Of a stretch of 64,000 bases of DNA, positions 30,667 to 39,349 are shown one piece after another (position 1 is the first letter of the stretch; every line of letters begins with the position of its first letter). Source of the stretch: an uncultured Burkholderiales bacterium (GTDB lineage Bacteria; Pseudomonadota; Gammaproteobacteria; Burkholderiales; Burkholderiaceae_C); assembly GCA_937927685.1 (NCBI GenBank), contig CALBSC010000070.1, positions 27,945 to 91,944 of the forward strand, read 5' to 3'. The notes under the pieces are model-generated. The model made no database searches and was not told where the DNA came from. It worked only from the letters and a program-made list of their open reading frames with translations. A program made the translations under genes and the position numbers.

Positions 30667-31101
30667 GTGAACATCATCAACCGACTCAACCCCTTTGGCG
30701 AGCATGCGGATCCTTTCAAGGATGATTTCTTCCACAGCCTGGCGTGGCGACCGGTGGTTCGCCTCATGGAAGACCAACCCATGATGCGCATCGACCTCAA
30801 GGAAGACGACAAGCAGTTTGTGGTGACGGCCGAATTGCCAGGCGTCAACAAAGAGGACATCAAAGTCTCGATTGACGGTAACCAGGTGTCCCTCAGCGCC
30901 GAGGTCAAGCGCGAAAAGGAAGAGAAGCAGGGCGAAAAAATCTTGCGCTCGGAGCGATACCACGGCCGTGTGGCCCGAACCCTGTTGCTCGATGACTCGG
31001 TGGATCAGACCAAGTCCAGTGCGCGCTATGAAAACGGTGTGCTGGAACTGACCTTGCCCAAGGCCCAGCAAAGCGTTTCCAAGTTGCTGGAAATTGCCTG
31101 A
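30667..31101 (+). CDS. Hsp20/alpha-crystallin family small heat-shock protein
   Basis: 144 residues. The N-terminal arm (NIINRLNPFGEH) precedes an alpha-crystallin domain at about 40-135 with AELPGVNKEDIKVSIDGNQVSL, the loop KREKEEKQGEKILRSER and the signature strand ARYENGVLELTLPK. It holds unfolding proteins in ATP-independent oligomers. GTG 30667 is the start, with cggag 7 bases upstream; an ATG at 30665 is immediately followed by TGA. No sigma-32-like promoter could be identified with confidence in 30546-30666. Confidence 0.92.
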   Translation: MNIINRLNPFGEHADPFKDDFFHSLAWRPVVRLMEDQPMMRIDLKEDDKQFVVTAELPGVNKEDIKVSIDGNQVSLSAEVKREKEEKQGEKILRSERYHGRVARTLLLDDSVDQTKSSARYENGVLELTLPKAQQSVSKLLEIA

Positions 31102-31284
31102 CATCTTGCCGTGCGCCCCCCGATCCTGCGCCAGGGTCGGCGGTGCGTCATGCAGCAAGGGCAGCACAGATCGCCCAATGCAGAACACTTGACGCAGACA
31201 TCGCAACGCGGAGAACGCGTCACGTCGAGGATGCGTCTCTCAGCGAGGTTGCATCGCGGCTGGCGAGCCCCAACCGAGCGTGGA

Positions 31285-31926
31285 TCAGGGAGCCGGGCGG
31301 ACAAATCCCTGATCGGTCTTTCGAACCAGGTCACCCACCCTCAGTCCGGGATCCTGCGCATACTCGTGGTCAGCACGGCTGCCATCCGGCAGTTGCACGG
31401 TCACGATCCAGGCCTTGTGGGTGGAGACCTTTTTCTCGATTTGACGTCCGGCATAGGCCCCTCCGGCTGCCCCCGCGACGGTGGCCAGGTCCTGACCGGT
31501 ACCGCCTCCGATTTGGCGCCCCAGCAAAGCCCCTGCGATGCCACCGGCGATCGTGCCCAAGGCACTGGGCTCACCCTCCCGTTCCACCTGGCTGATGGAC
31601 ACGACTCGCGCGCAATCCGGGCAGGCGGTGCTGGTCGCCGCGCGGGCACGCTCGCCGGCAGTGCCCGCATCCCGTTTGTCTTTGGCGACCTTGATCGCCT
31701 GGTCATAGGCAGATCGGGCATCCCGGTAGCACTGGAGCCGGGCGCTGGCATCGGGCACGTCCTTGCAGATTTTCTGGTCCTCCTGGTAGCGCGTGAGGGC
31801 GAGCTTGCTGTCTTGCTCGAAGGGGTTTCCTGGGGTGGTGCGGGTTTGTGCCTGCGACGTGGTCTGGCAGGCCAGCATGCCCAGACCCAGGCTCACACAG
31901 GTGATGACGGCGTGACGGACTTGCAT
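31285..31926 (-). CDS. Glycine-zipper (SlyB/17-kDa antigen-like) envelope protein
   Basis: 213 residues. A signal peptide with a possible lipobox (GLGMLACQTT) is followed by a polar helical region with Cys residues (ICKDVPDASARLQCYRDA), a CPDC pair and the membrane glycine zipper GTIAGGIAGALLGRQIGGGTGQ, then YAGRQIEKKV and a C-terminal strand domain. Such proteins sit in the outer membrane and protect the envelope under stress. ATG 31926 has aggag upstream, while an open frame before it has no signal. It is convergent with hsp20. Confidence 0.82.
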   Translation of the reverse strand: MQVRHAVITCVSLGLGMLACQTTSQAQTRTTPGNPFEQDSKLALTRYQEDQKICKDVPDASARLQCYRDARSAYDQAIKVAKDKRDAGTAGERARAATSTACPDCARVVSISQVEREGEPSALGTIAGGIAGALLGRQIGGGTGQDLATVAGAAGGAYAGRQIEKKVSTHKAWIVTVQLPDGSRADHEYAQDPGLRVGDLVRKTDQGFVRPAP

Positions 31927-32314
31927 GGAAGACTCCTGGGCATTGAGAGACAACTTCAACGCGCAGTCTAGGTGCTTGAATCGAGTGGCCGTGTTCGTCG
32001 CCTCGCATTCATCACACCGGATGAGCGATGGTCGGATTGTGTGCACCCGCGGACAGAACACAGGAGCGCCTGAGCGTACGCTTCAGGCGTGGGTGTTGGG
32101 TGCTGGAGGCGCAACCAGCCGAGGATCCGTCACACGGAATGCCCACCGGTGACAGTGAGGTGGGTCATAAGATGACCTTGCGGCGTGCCCTGGTGGCCGT
32201 CGACGCGCGGGACCTGTGTCCTGCTTGTCTCCCTCGCTGCATCGGTGGAGCGGGTCGGGTGCCGGGACTGGGCGGGAGTGTCTCCAGCCCCAGCCCCACA
32301 CCGATGGCCACGGG
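31927..32314. other. Gene-free stretch with an inverted repeat
   Basis: 388 bases hold no convincing gene. The part next to 31926 must carry the promoter of the glycine-zipper gene. At 32067-32089 lies a strong inverted repeat that could terminate the minus-strand peptidase operon. The remaining 225 bases are GC-rich with C-rich runs near 32275, and I see nothing else in them. Confidence 0.7.
32067..32089 (-). terminator. Strong inverted repeat, possible terminator of the M14-barrel operon
   Basis: CGCCTGAGCGTACGCTTCAGGCG: a 7-bp stem (cgcctga / tcaggcg) enclosing an 8-base palindrome (gcgtacgc). On the minus strand it lies about 225 bases beyond the barrel gene stop (32315) and is followed by only a moderately T-rich stretch. 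Confidence 0.4.
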
Positions 32315-33100
32315 TTAAAACCGCAGGCCCAAGCTGAGTCTCACCTGGTCGGCGTCGGAATAGTTGACGTGTTGATCCCGGACCCAGTGGATGAACCAGG
32401 GATGGTGGTCATAGGTCACCGACCAGCCATGGCCCTGCACGGCAGGCGCACCGGCCTCGGGGCGACCGCTCTTGTAGGAAACGTCCAGACTCAGGCGATC
32501 GCGCGCTCCCAGGGGCCAACGCACCACCGCGTGGGTGTTGCGCTGCTCGGTGTCCAGGCGGTTGTCCTGCACCCGAAAGACCGTGAGGGTGGCGCTGCCT
32601 GGGAGCTGCCCACCCAGGCCCCAGGTCCAGGCGTCGTTGGGGTCGAAGTTCAGGTTGTAGTAGGTCTGGGCATTGGTCTGGCCATAACCCAGTACCCCAA
32701 AGAAGGCATCCGGCCCCAGTTGTGTGCTCAGTGAGCCCCCGGCGAAGCCATGGGTGGCTGCTTGCAGCGACAAGGTCCATTGACCCCAGACCCAGGGGCG
32801 GGTGTGTTCATAGCCCAGCCGCGTTTGTTCAAACGCTGACCCACGCTGGTAGTGGCCGACCCACCAGGTGTGTCCGGGCATGTTGGCGCGCAGGTTCAGG
32901 TCCGTGCCGGGCGTTTCGCCGCTTGTCATGTAGCGCGAGGGCGTGAACTTGAATGCCCATCCCGCCTCGGGTTCCTCAGCCTGCACCCCGGCCGAGGCAG
33001 CCAGACACACGCACCAGGCCAGCCAGGGCCATCGAAGGGCGGCGACGTCTCGCATCGCGGGGCGCGCGGAGGGCTTCGGCTCAGGGGGTGAGGCAGGCAT
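32315..33100 (-). CDS. Outer-membrane beta-barrel protein, unknown function
   Basis: 261 residues. The sequence alternates hydrophobic and polar residues with many Trp, Tyr and Gly, and ends in LSLGLRF, a terminal Phe as in BAM-inserted barrels. A signal sequence (LRWPWLAWCVCLAASAGVQA) is preceded by 15 to 20 charged residues, so a later Met (MRDVAALRWPW, about 33055) might be the true start. The first ATG at 33100 shares one base with the peptidase stop (TGATG), implying coupling. No family recognised; it may be a small porin-like or lipid-binding barrel working with the peptidase. Confidence 0.7.
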   Translation of the reverse strand: MPASPPEPKPSARPAMRDVAALRWPWLAWCVCLAASAGVQAEEPEAGWAFKFTPSRYMTSGETPGTDLNLRANMPGHTWWVGHYQRGSAFEQTRLGYEHTRPWVWGQWTLSLQAATHGFAGGSLSTQLGPDAFFGVLGYGQTNAQTYYNLNFDPNDAWTWGLGGQLPGSATLTVFRVQDNRLDTEQRNTHAVVRWPLGARDRLSLDVSYKSGRPEAGAPAVQGHGWSVTYDHHPWFIHWVRDQHVNYSDADQVRLSLGLRF

Positions 33101-34977
33101 CAGGGGGGGGAGAACGCCGTACGCAATATCGGATAGAGGTTGTAGCCGGGATCATACGGCGGCAACTTGTCCATCCAGAAATCCAGCCGTGCGCGCGGGT
33201 CTGCGGCAAAGACCTCATCGCGCAGCAGTTTCTCTTCAAAGGCTTGCCGCCATTGGGGCAATTGGTTGAACACGCCGTCACCAAACAGCGTGCGGATGGA
33301 CGGGTGTTGCTCCACCATCCAGCGGGCCAACTCCAGCTCGCGATGACCCGCCATCAGGTCACTGAGTTCGTACGCGGTGTTGAAGAGGCCCCACGTGGAC
33401 AGCGAGTCCGGCGCCGAAGGCTCGAGCAAATGGGCGGCCAGCCAGGCATGCGGCTGATTCATCGGAATGAAGAGCGAGCCGGGCGGCAAGGAGGCCGTGT
33501 CCGAGGCCCAGCGGCCGTTCAGCTGGGTGCGTGTGCGCCCTTGAAAAGGGCGGGGCTCAAAGATCACATCGTCCTCCTGTACCCGCATCGATTCCACGCG
33601 GATATGCTGCAGGGGGCGTGAGATGACCTGGTGGCGCACACCATGCTGCCGCAGGTAGGGCCGCACCACGGCGGCCCATCCGGCCGGAACCAGATAGCCG
33701 CCTTCAGGCAAGGTCTGCACGGACTGGGGAATGGGTCGGATGTGATTGAACAGGGGGACTGTCCAGGTCTCTGGCTGCTGCACGTCGTAACGAATCCCCC
33801 GACCTGCACTCACCGGTGCCTGTTCGTACACCTCGTAGCGGTAGCCTTGCAATTCCATGCTGCCGTTGGACTGGCTGGGCCCGATCTCGGCGGTGTTGTA
33901 CCAGTTCAGCGGCAGCGTGGCGCCGCGCAGTCGCAGGGCCTTGACGTCAGCCTCGGCCAGGGTGCGCATCAGGGTGTCGCGGTGCTCTGCCACCGTCTCC
34001 AGACTGGCCAGGACAGTGGCCATGCTGGTACGTACTCGGGTGGCGTAGTCGTCCCAGGCGTGGTCTTCCACCAGAAAGCCAATGCGATTGCGGACCGTGG
34101 CGTACACATGCGAAAACCGCGGTGTGTCCACTTCCTGCGTCATGCCCAGGCTCGGGTCTTCGGGGTCATTCAACACCGGGTAGAAATCGAGCGGGGCATG
34201 GCCGCGACGGGTCAGCCGCGCGATCACGTTTTGCAGCACAAAGTCCGAGACGGTTTGCACATCACCGTTCGGACTGAACAGGGGCGCGTGCGAGATGGCG
34301 ACATTGTGGCGGTAGCGGATGCCATCGGTGACGTGCAGGTCCAGCGTGACATCCGGATCCCAGCGTTGCACCAGTCGCAGCATGGCCTGCATTTCGGGGG
34401 TTTGTGCCAGCATCCAGTCGCGGTTGAGGTTGATGCGCTGGACGGTCAGGCGATCTCCCTGCTCGAGAGGTCCGTTCTGGTTCGGGCGCAGATGCCGCCC
34501 GCGATGTTCATGGCCGTCGACATTGAACACGGGCACCAGCACCACCGTGAGGTGCTGCAGCGGATTGTTCGGTTTGTCTGAGGCGAGCAGTTGTCGAAGC
34601 AGGATGAGGCTGGCATCCTTGCCATCAATCTCGCCGGCATGGGTGCCCCCGATCAGCAACACCACCGGGTGCTGTTTGCGGGGCCGAGGCACCAACCCGG
34701 CGCCCTTGCTGATGACCAGCGCCCGGATGGCTCGACCCTCGGCCGTGCGACCCACCGTCTCGCACCGGACCCACTGGGGGTGTCGACGAGGCCAGTCGCG
34801 GCAACGCTGTTCCACCTCGTCATAGCGACCGGTTTCACGGAACTGGGTGGTTTCAGCCACCAGGGCCGGGTCGGATGCCGGCACACCTGCCACCGCCACC
34901 GGGGACAGCGGCAGTGTCAGGAACAGGGGCAGCAACAGGGGGAGGAGGGTGGCAGGGCGGCAGACAGGCATACACAT
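33100..34977 (-). CDS. Secreted M14 family zinc carboxypeptidase
   Basis: 625 residues. A signal peptide (CRPATLLPLLLPLFLTLPLSPVAVA) precedes an M14 catalytic domain with the zinc motif H-x-x-E (GGTHAGEIDGKDA), the loop VFNVDGHEHRGRHLRPNQNG, the Arg-type substrate site LNRDW and the third zinc ligand in LDLHVTDGIR. The C-terminal 250 residues form an additional domain found in M14 proteins of this group. It cleaves C-terminal residues of peptides or murein in the periplasm or outside. ATG 34977 is chosen for its better signal peptide; ATG 35013 is possible. It is followed directly by the barrel gene. Confidence 0.88.
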   Translation of the reverse strand: MCMPVCRPATLLPLLLPLFLTLPLSPVAVAGVPASDPALVAETTQFRETGRYDEVEQRCRDWPRRHPQWVRCETVGRTAEGRAIRALVISKGAGLVPRPRKQHPVVLLIGGTHAGEIDGKDASLILLRQLLASDKPNNPLQHLTVVLVPVFNVDGHEHRGRHLRPNQNGPLEQGDRLTVQRINLNRDWMLAQTPEMQAMLRLVQRWDPDVTLDLHVTDGIRYRHNVAISHAPLFSPNGDVQTVSDFVLQNVIARLTRRGHAPLDFYPVLNDPEDPSLGMTQEVDTPRFSHVYATVRNRIGFLVEDHAWDDYATRVRTSMATVLASLETVAEHRDTLMRTLAEADVKALRLRGATLPLNWYNTAEIGPSQSNGSMELQGYRYEVYEQAPVSAGRGIRYDVQQPETWTVPLFNHIRPIPQSVQTLPEGGYLVPAGWAAVVRPYLRQHGVRHQVISRPLQHIRVESMRVQEDDVIFEPRPFQGRTRTQLNGRWASDTASLPPGSLFIPMNQPHAWLAAHLLEPSAPDSLSTWGLFNTAYELSDLMAGHRELELARWMVEQHPSIRTLFGDGVFNQLPQWRQAFEEKLLRDEVFAADPRARLDFWMDKLPPYDPGYNLYPILRTAFSPP

Positions 34978-35102
34978 TCGCGTGAATCGACGCAGATTCT
35001 CATCATCAACCAAACACCCTGGACCCCGTCGGGGATTGGGCGGGTTTTACATAACTTTGAAGAGAGACCGTTTCAGGCGAGCGGAGCGCCCCGCACAGGG
35101 TA

Positions 35103-35130
35103 GCACGCACGGACCACAGGCCGTGCGTGC
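35103..35130. terminator. Hairpin between the Bug gene and the M14 gene
   Basis: A perfect 10-bp stem (gcacgcacgg / ccgtgcgtgc) with an 8-base loop lies 9 bases beyond the stop of the minus-strand Bug gene. The lack of a T-run makes a rho-independent terminator likely but not certain. Confidence 0.5.
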
Positions 35131-35139
35131 TGACCGGAC

Positions 35140-36111
35140 TTATTCCGGTTTGATGTTGGCGTCCTTGATGACCTTGCTCCACTTGAGGGAGTCGGCCCGG
35201 ATCTTGTCGAGGGTTTGCTCGGCACTCAGAATTTCGGCATCGCAACCGGTCGCATTGAGCTGCTCCATCACGGCCTTGTCTTCCCCCACTTTGGTCAGGG
35301 CACGCGTCAAGCGGGTGACGACCTCGGCGGGCAGGCCGGCCGGCCCGATCAAGCCATACCAGGCCACGGATTCAAAGCCCTTGTAGCCCAGTTCTTCGAA
35401 GGTGGGGACCTCCGGGAAAGCATTGGAGCGCTTGAGCGAGGTCACCGCCAGGGGGCGCACCTTGCCTGCCTTGGCGGCGGACACCACCGGTCCCAGAGAC
35501 GAGAACAGCATGGGCACCTGACCCCCCATGAGGTCGGCCATGGCCGGGCCACCGCCCTTGTAGGGGACGTGCAGCAACACGGCGCCCGTCATGCTTTTGA
35601 AGTACTCGCCCGACAGGTGGTGCGGGCCGGCCACCCCGGACGTGCCGTAACTCCATTTGTCGGGCTCTCGTTTGGAGGCTGTCACCACCTCACTCACCGA
35701 CTTGAAGGGGGTGCCCGGGTGCACCACCAGCATGCTGCCGCTGCCACACACGTGGCCCAACACACTGAAGGATTTGTTGACGTCATACGTCACCTTGCCC
35801 ATGTGGGGCGCCACGGTGAGCGGACCGCTGTCAAAGAAGTACAGGGTGTAGCCGTCGGCGGGTGCCTTGGCAATCAGGTCCATGGCGACACCGCCGGCGT
35901 TGCCGGGCTTGTAGTCGATGATGATGGGTTGGCCCAGCAGGGGCTCCAGGGCTTTGGCCAGGGGGCGGGCACCGGCATCGGCGGACCCCCCGGGGGCGTA
36001 GCCCACCAGAATGCGAATGGGTTTGTTGGGGTAAGCCTGGGCCTGGGCAACGCCGGTTCCGGCGGCACAGAGGGAGGCGGCCAGCAACCATGCGGTTTTG
36101 AATGAAAACAT
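35140..36111 (-). CDS. Bug/TctC family tripartite-tricarboxylate solute-binding protein
   Basis: 323 residues. A signal peptide (FKTAWLLAASLCAAGTGVAQA) and the Bug motifs YPNKPIRILVGYAPGGSADAGAR and IIIDYKPGNAGGVAMDLI are followed by VPYKGGGPAMADLMGGQV and VPTFEELGYKGFESVAWYGL. Bug proteins bind carboxylates in the periplasm and deliver them to a TctAB permease or act as sensors. No tctAB is nearby, so it is an orphan. ATG 36111 has the ribosome site aggag. It is divergent from the enoyl-CoA hydratase gene. Confidence 0.93.
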   Translation of the reverse strand: MFSFKTAWLLAASLCAAGTGVAQAQAYPNKPIRILVGYAPGGSADAGARPLAKALEPLLGQPIIIDYKPGNAGGVAMDLIAKAPADGYTLYFFDSGPLTVAPHMGKVTYDVNKSFSVLGHVCGSGSMLVVHPGTPFKSVSEVVTASKREPDKWSYGTSGVAGPHHLSGEYFKSMTGAVLLHVPYKGGGPAMADLMGGQVPMLFSSLGPVVSAAKAGKVRPLAVTSLKRSNAFPEVPTFEELGYKGFESVAWYGLIGPAGLPAEVVTRLTRALTKVGEDKAVMEQLNATGCDAEILSAEQTLDKIRADSLKWSKVIKDANIKPE

Positions 36112-36383
36112 GCTCAATCTCCTGGGGTGAAAGGCGTATGCGTCACCCAACCGGGAGCGATGCATGGGGCGCATGATAGCGCCCCCCCTGCGGCAGGCTG
36201 TCGTGTCCGCGGCAGACAAGCCGATCAGGCCGGGTCACCCGGTCGGTCCCATTCGCGGCAAAATCCCATGGCGCGACCGGCCAACCCGGCATCGCGAGTG
36301 GGTGAATGGAGTTCGATGACAAACCAGCGACACGATCACCCGGGTTCATGCCATTGCCCCCTCAGGGGTTCATGAGACATTCC

Positions 36384-37202
36384 ATGACAGAGACATCAGC
36401 AGGCGCCCCTTTGCTTCAGTGTGAGGTGGTGAATCAAGTGGCCACCCTCACGCTCAACAGCCCGTCCAAGCGCAACGCCCTGGAGCCGGCCATGCGCGAT
36501 GAGTTGGCGCGTCAAGTCCGTGCCATCCGGGACGATACGTCGATCCGCGCCGTGATCATCACCGGGGCCGGTGGGCACTTTTGTGCCGGGGGGGACCTGC
36601 GCAATATCGCCAGCGCCAACCTGGACAACGGGGGGTGGTTGCGTCGCATGCAGACCCTGCACCAGTGGGTCTACGACCTGATGACCCTGGACCGGCCCGT
36701 GATTGCCGCGGTCGATGGCGCGGCCGCCGGGGCCGGGTTCAGCCTGGCCATGGCAGCTGACTTTGTGCTGGCCACGCCGCGTGCGTGGTTCAACATGTCG
36801 TTCCTGAAGGTCGGGCTGGTGCCGGATGCGGGGGCTTTTTACAGCCTGCCGCGCATCGTGGGTGTCCAGCGTGCCAAGGAAATCATGCTCTCGGCCCGTG
36901 ACGTGAGCGCAGAAGAGGCCCTGCGGCTGGGCCTGGTGATGGAACTCCACGAGCCCGAACAGCTGCTGCCGCGAGCGCACGCCATGGCCCACAGTTTTGT
37001 GGGGGCCTCGCCCGAGGCGGTGGCCCTGATCAAACGCAGCCTGCAAGACGCCTTGGGCGGTGGACTGACGTCGCTGCTGGCCACCGAGGCCAATGCCCAG
37101 AGCATGGCCGCCGGGACGGCTGCCCACCGGGAGGCCGTCCAGCGCTTTTTGACCAAGCAGCCACCGCTGTTCGCCTGGCCCGCGCGCAAGACGGAGGCAT
37201 AG
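36384..37202 (+). CDS. Enoyl-CoA hydratase/isomerase family protein
   Basis: 272 residues, crotonase fold. The oxyanion-hole segments are clear: NSPSKRNALEPAMRDEL, GAGGHFCAGGDLRNI and the central VDGAAAGAGFSLAMAADFVLATP. The usual catalytic Glu positions are partly altered (FLKVGLVPDAGAFYSLPR), which is typical of family members with varied reactions such as isomerase or hydrolase. The start is uncertain: ATG 36384 (MTETSAG) fits the family best but has a weak ribosome site; ATG 36372 and 36306 are in frame. Its neighbours are carboxylate transport and oxidation genes. Confidence 0.88.
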   Translation: MTETSAGAPLLQCEVVNQVATLTLNSPSKRNALEPAMRDELARQVRAIRDDTSIRAVIITGAGGHFCAGGDLRNIASANLDNGGWLRRMQTLHQWVYDLMTLDRPVIAAVDGAAAGAGFSLAMAADFVLATPRAWFNMSFLKVGLVPDAGAFYSLPRIVGVQRAKEIMLSARDVSAEEALRLGLVMELHEPEQLLPRAHAMAHSFVGASPEAVALIKRSLQDALGGGLTSLLATEANAQSMAAGTAAHREAVQRFLTKQPPLFAWPARKTEA

Positions 37203-37320
37203 CCGGCCCCTGGCTTCATGACGCCTGCGGGGCACCTGCCCAGGCCCTCTGGCACCAGGCCCTCTGGCGCGAGGCTCAGGTGTATGCTCCCTCCTCACGA
37301 ACCGTCTGGCTGTCGATGTC

Positions 37321-37929
37321 ATGAACACCCTGAAAACCCTCGAAGACCTGCGTGCCCTGTACGCCGAACCCACTGCGCGCGTGCTTCGCAAGGAGGTGAC
37401 GGCCATCGACCACCATATCGAGCGATTCATTGCGCTCTCGCCTTTCGTGGTGGTGGCCAGCAGCAGCGAGCAGTTCCATCTGGACGCCTCGCCGCGCGGA
37501 GGCGAACCGGGCTTCGTGCAGGTGCTCGACGCCCACACGCTGCTGATCCCGGACGCGCCGGGCAACAACCGACTGGACACGCTGCAAAACATCCTGGCCA
37601 CCTCTGAGGCGTCCTTGCTGTTTTTCGTGCCCGGGGTGGACGAAATGCTGCGCATCCATGGCACCGCCGTGTTGCGCACCGATGCCGACTTGCTGGCGCG
37701 ATTTGCCCACCTGACCCGCCCGCCCAAGCTGGTGATCGAGGTGACGGTCAGAGGGGCTTACCTGCATTGCGCCAAGGCTATGATGCGGTCCCGGCTCTGG
37801 GCGCCCGAGAGCCGTGTGGACCGATCGGTGTTGCCCTCCATGGGGCAGATGATCAAGGACCACGCGCAACTGGACACCCCGGCCGAAACCCACGACGAGA
37901 TGCTCAAGCGCTACGCGCAGGATTTGTAA
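37321..37929 (+). CDS. Pyridoxamine 5'-phosphate oxidase-like FMN protein
   Basis: 202 residues, split-barrel FMN-binding fold as in the MSMEG_1061 group of PPOX-like proteins. Motifs are HHIERFIALSPFVVVASSSEQ, LDASPRGGEPGFVQVLD, the phosphate-binding GNNRLDTLQNI and a C-terminal IEVTVRGAYLHCAKAMMRS. Members are flavin reductases or oxidases of unknown substrate. It has no clear ribosome site. It sits between the hydratase and tcuA genes. Confidence 0.85.
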   Translation: MNTLKTLEDLRALYAEPTARVLRKEVTAIDHHIERFIALSPFVVVASSSEQFHLDASPRGGEPGFVQVLDAHTLLIPDAPGNNRLDTLQNILATSEASLLFFVPGVDEMLRIHGTAVLRTDADLLARFAHLTRPPKLVIEVTVRGAYLHCAKAMMRSRLWAPESRVDRSVLPSMGQMIKDHAQLDTPAETHDEMLKRYAQDL

Positions 37930-37942
37930 AGGCCTTTTGGTG

Positions 37943-39349
37943 ATGACAATCGATGTACTGGTCATAGGCGGTGGCAACGCGGCCCTGTGTGCCGCCCTCA
38001 TGGCGGCCGAAGCCGGGGCAAGTGTGACCTTGCTGGAAGCGGCGCCGCGCGCCTGGCGAGGTGGCAACTCGTCCCACACCCGCAATTTGCGCTGCATGCA
38101 TGACGCCCCACAGGATGTGCTGGTGGAGGCCTACCCGGAAGAAGAGTTCTGGCAAGACCTGCTCAAGGTCACGGGCGGGCAGACCAACGAGGCCCTGGCC
38201 CGTTTGACGATCCGTGCCTCGTCCAGTTGCCGCGACTGGATGCGTCGCCATGGCGTGCATTTCCAGCCCCCGTTGTCCGGGGCCTTGCATGTGGCCCGCA
38301 CCAACGCCTTTTTCATGGGGGGAGGCAAGGCGCTGGTGAATGCGTATTACCGCAGCGCCGAGCGTCTGGGTGTGCAGATTCGCTACGAGGCGCCTGTGGA
38401 CCGGCTGGAGATCGAGCAGGGTCGTTTTGTGGCGGCCTGGTGCCAGGGCGAGCGCATCGAGGCCAGGACCTGCGTGCTGGCGGCCGGTGGCTTTGAGTCC
38501 AACCTGGCGTGGATGCGTGAAGCCTGGGGACAGAACGAGCGCGGCGAATGGCCGGCCGACAACTTCCTGATTCGCGGCACGCGCTACAACCAGGGAACGC
38601 TGCTGCGGCACCTGCTCGACGACCATGGGGCCGACCGCATTGGCGACCCGACGCAGGCCCACATGGTGGCCATCGACGCGCGAGCGCCGTTGTACGACGG
38701 CGGCATTTGTACCCGCATCGATTGCGTGTCCCTGGGCGTGGTGGTGAACCAGCAAGGGCTGCGCTTTTATGACGAAGGCGAGGACTTCTGGCCCAAGCGC
38801 TATGCGATCTGGGGTCGTCTGGTGGCCATGCAGCCGGGTCAAACCGGCTACTCCATCATCGACGCGAAGTCGGTGGGGCGGTTCATGCCGCCGGTGTTTC
38901 CGGGCGTGCAGGCCCAGCGCCTGGATGAACTGGCCACCGCGATTGGGATCGATCCGGCCACGTTCGTCACCACTATCCAGGATTTCAACGCGGCCTGCCG
39001 CGTGGGCACTTTTGACCACACCTCGCTGGACGATTGCCACACCGAGGGACTGACCCCCGCCAAGACCCACTGGGCCCGTCCCCTCGATACCCCGCCGTAT
39101 TACGCCTATGCGGTTCGCCCGGGTATCACCTTCACCTATCTGGGCCTCAAGACCGATGAGACCGCCGCCGTGCGGTTCCAGGATGTGCCCAGCGACAACC
39201 TGTTTGTGGCGGGCGAGATGATGGCCGGCAATGTGCTGGGCAAGGGTTACACCGCGGGGGTGGGCATGTCGATCGGCACGGCCTTTGGACGCATCGCAGG
39301 CACCCAGGCGGCACGGCATGCCCTGACCCGCACAGGAGCAACGGTATGA
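37943..39349 (+). CDS. tcuA: FAD-dependent tricarballylate dehydrogenase TcuA
   Basis: 468 residues. The N-terminal FAD-binding fold is VLVIGGGNAALCAALMAAEAG; the succinate-dehydrogenase-like domain follows with TRNLRCMHD and a long capping region, and the C-terminal FAD motif is AGNVLGKGYTAGVGMSIGTAFG. TcuA oxidises tricarballylate to cis-aconitate and needs TcuB for re-oxidation. ATG 37943 is used; TTG and GTG codons just upstream are weaker choices. The gene overlaps tcuB by 4 bases. A nearby citrate/tricarballylate permease (TcuC) is not present. Confidence 0.92.
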   Translation: MTIDVLVIGGGNAALCAALMAAEAGASVTLLEAAPRAWRGGNSSHTRNLRCMHDAPQDVLVEAYPEEEFWQDLLKVTGGQTNEALARLTIRASSSCRDWMRRHGVHFQPPLSGALHVARTNAFFMGGGKALVNAYYRSAERLGVQIRYEAPVDRLEIEQGRFVAAWCQGERIEARTCVLAAGGFESNLAWMREAWGQNERGEWPADNFLIRGTRYNQGTLLRHLLDDHGADRIGDPTQAHMVAIDARAPLYDGGICTRIDCVSLGVVVNQQGLRFYDEGEDFWPKRYAIWGRLVAMQPGQTGYSIIDAKSVGRFMPPVFPGVQAQRLDELATAIGIDPATFVTTIQDFNAACRVGTFDHTSLDDCHTEGLTPAKTHWARPLDTPPYYAYAVRPGITFTYLGLKTDETAAVRFQDVPSDNLFVAGEMMAGNVLGKGYTAGVGMSIGTAFGRIAGTQAARHALTRTGATV

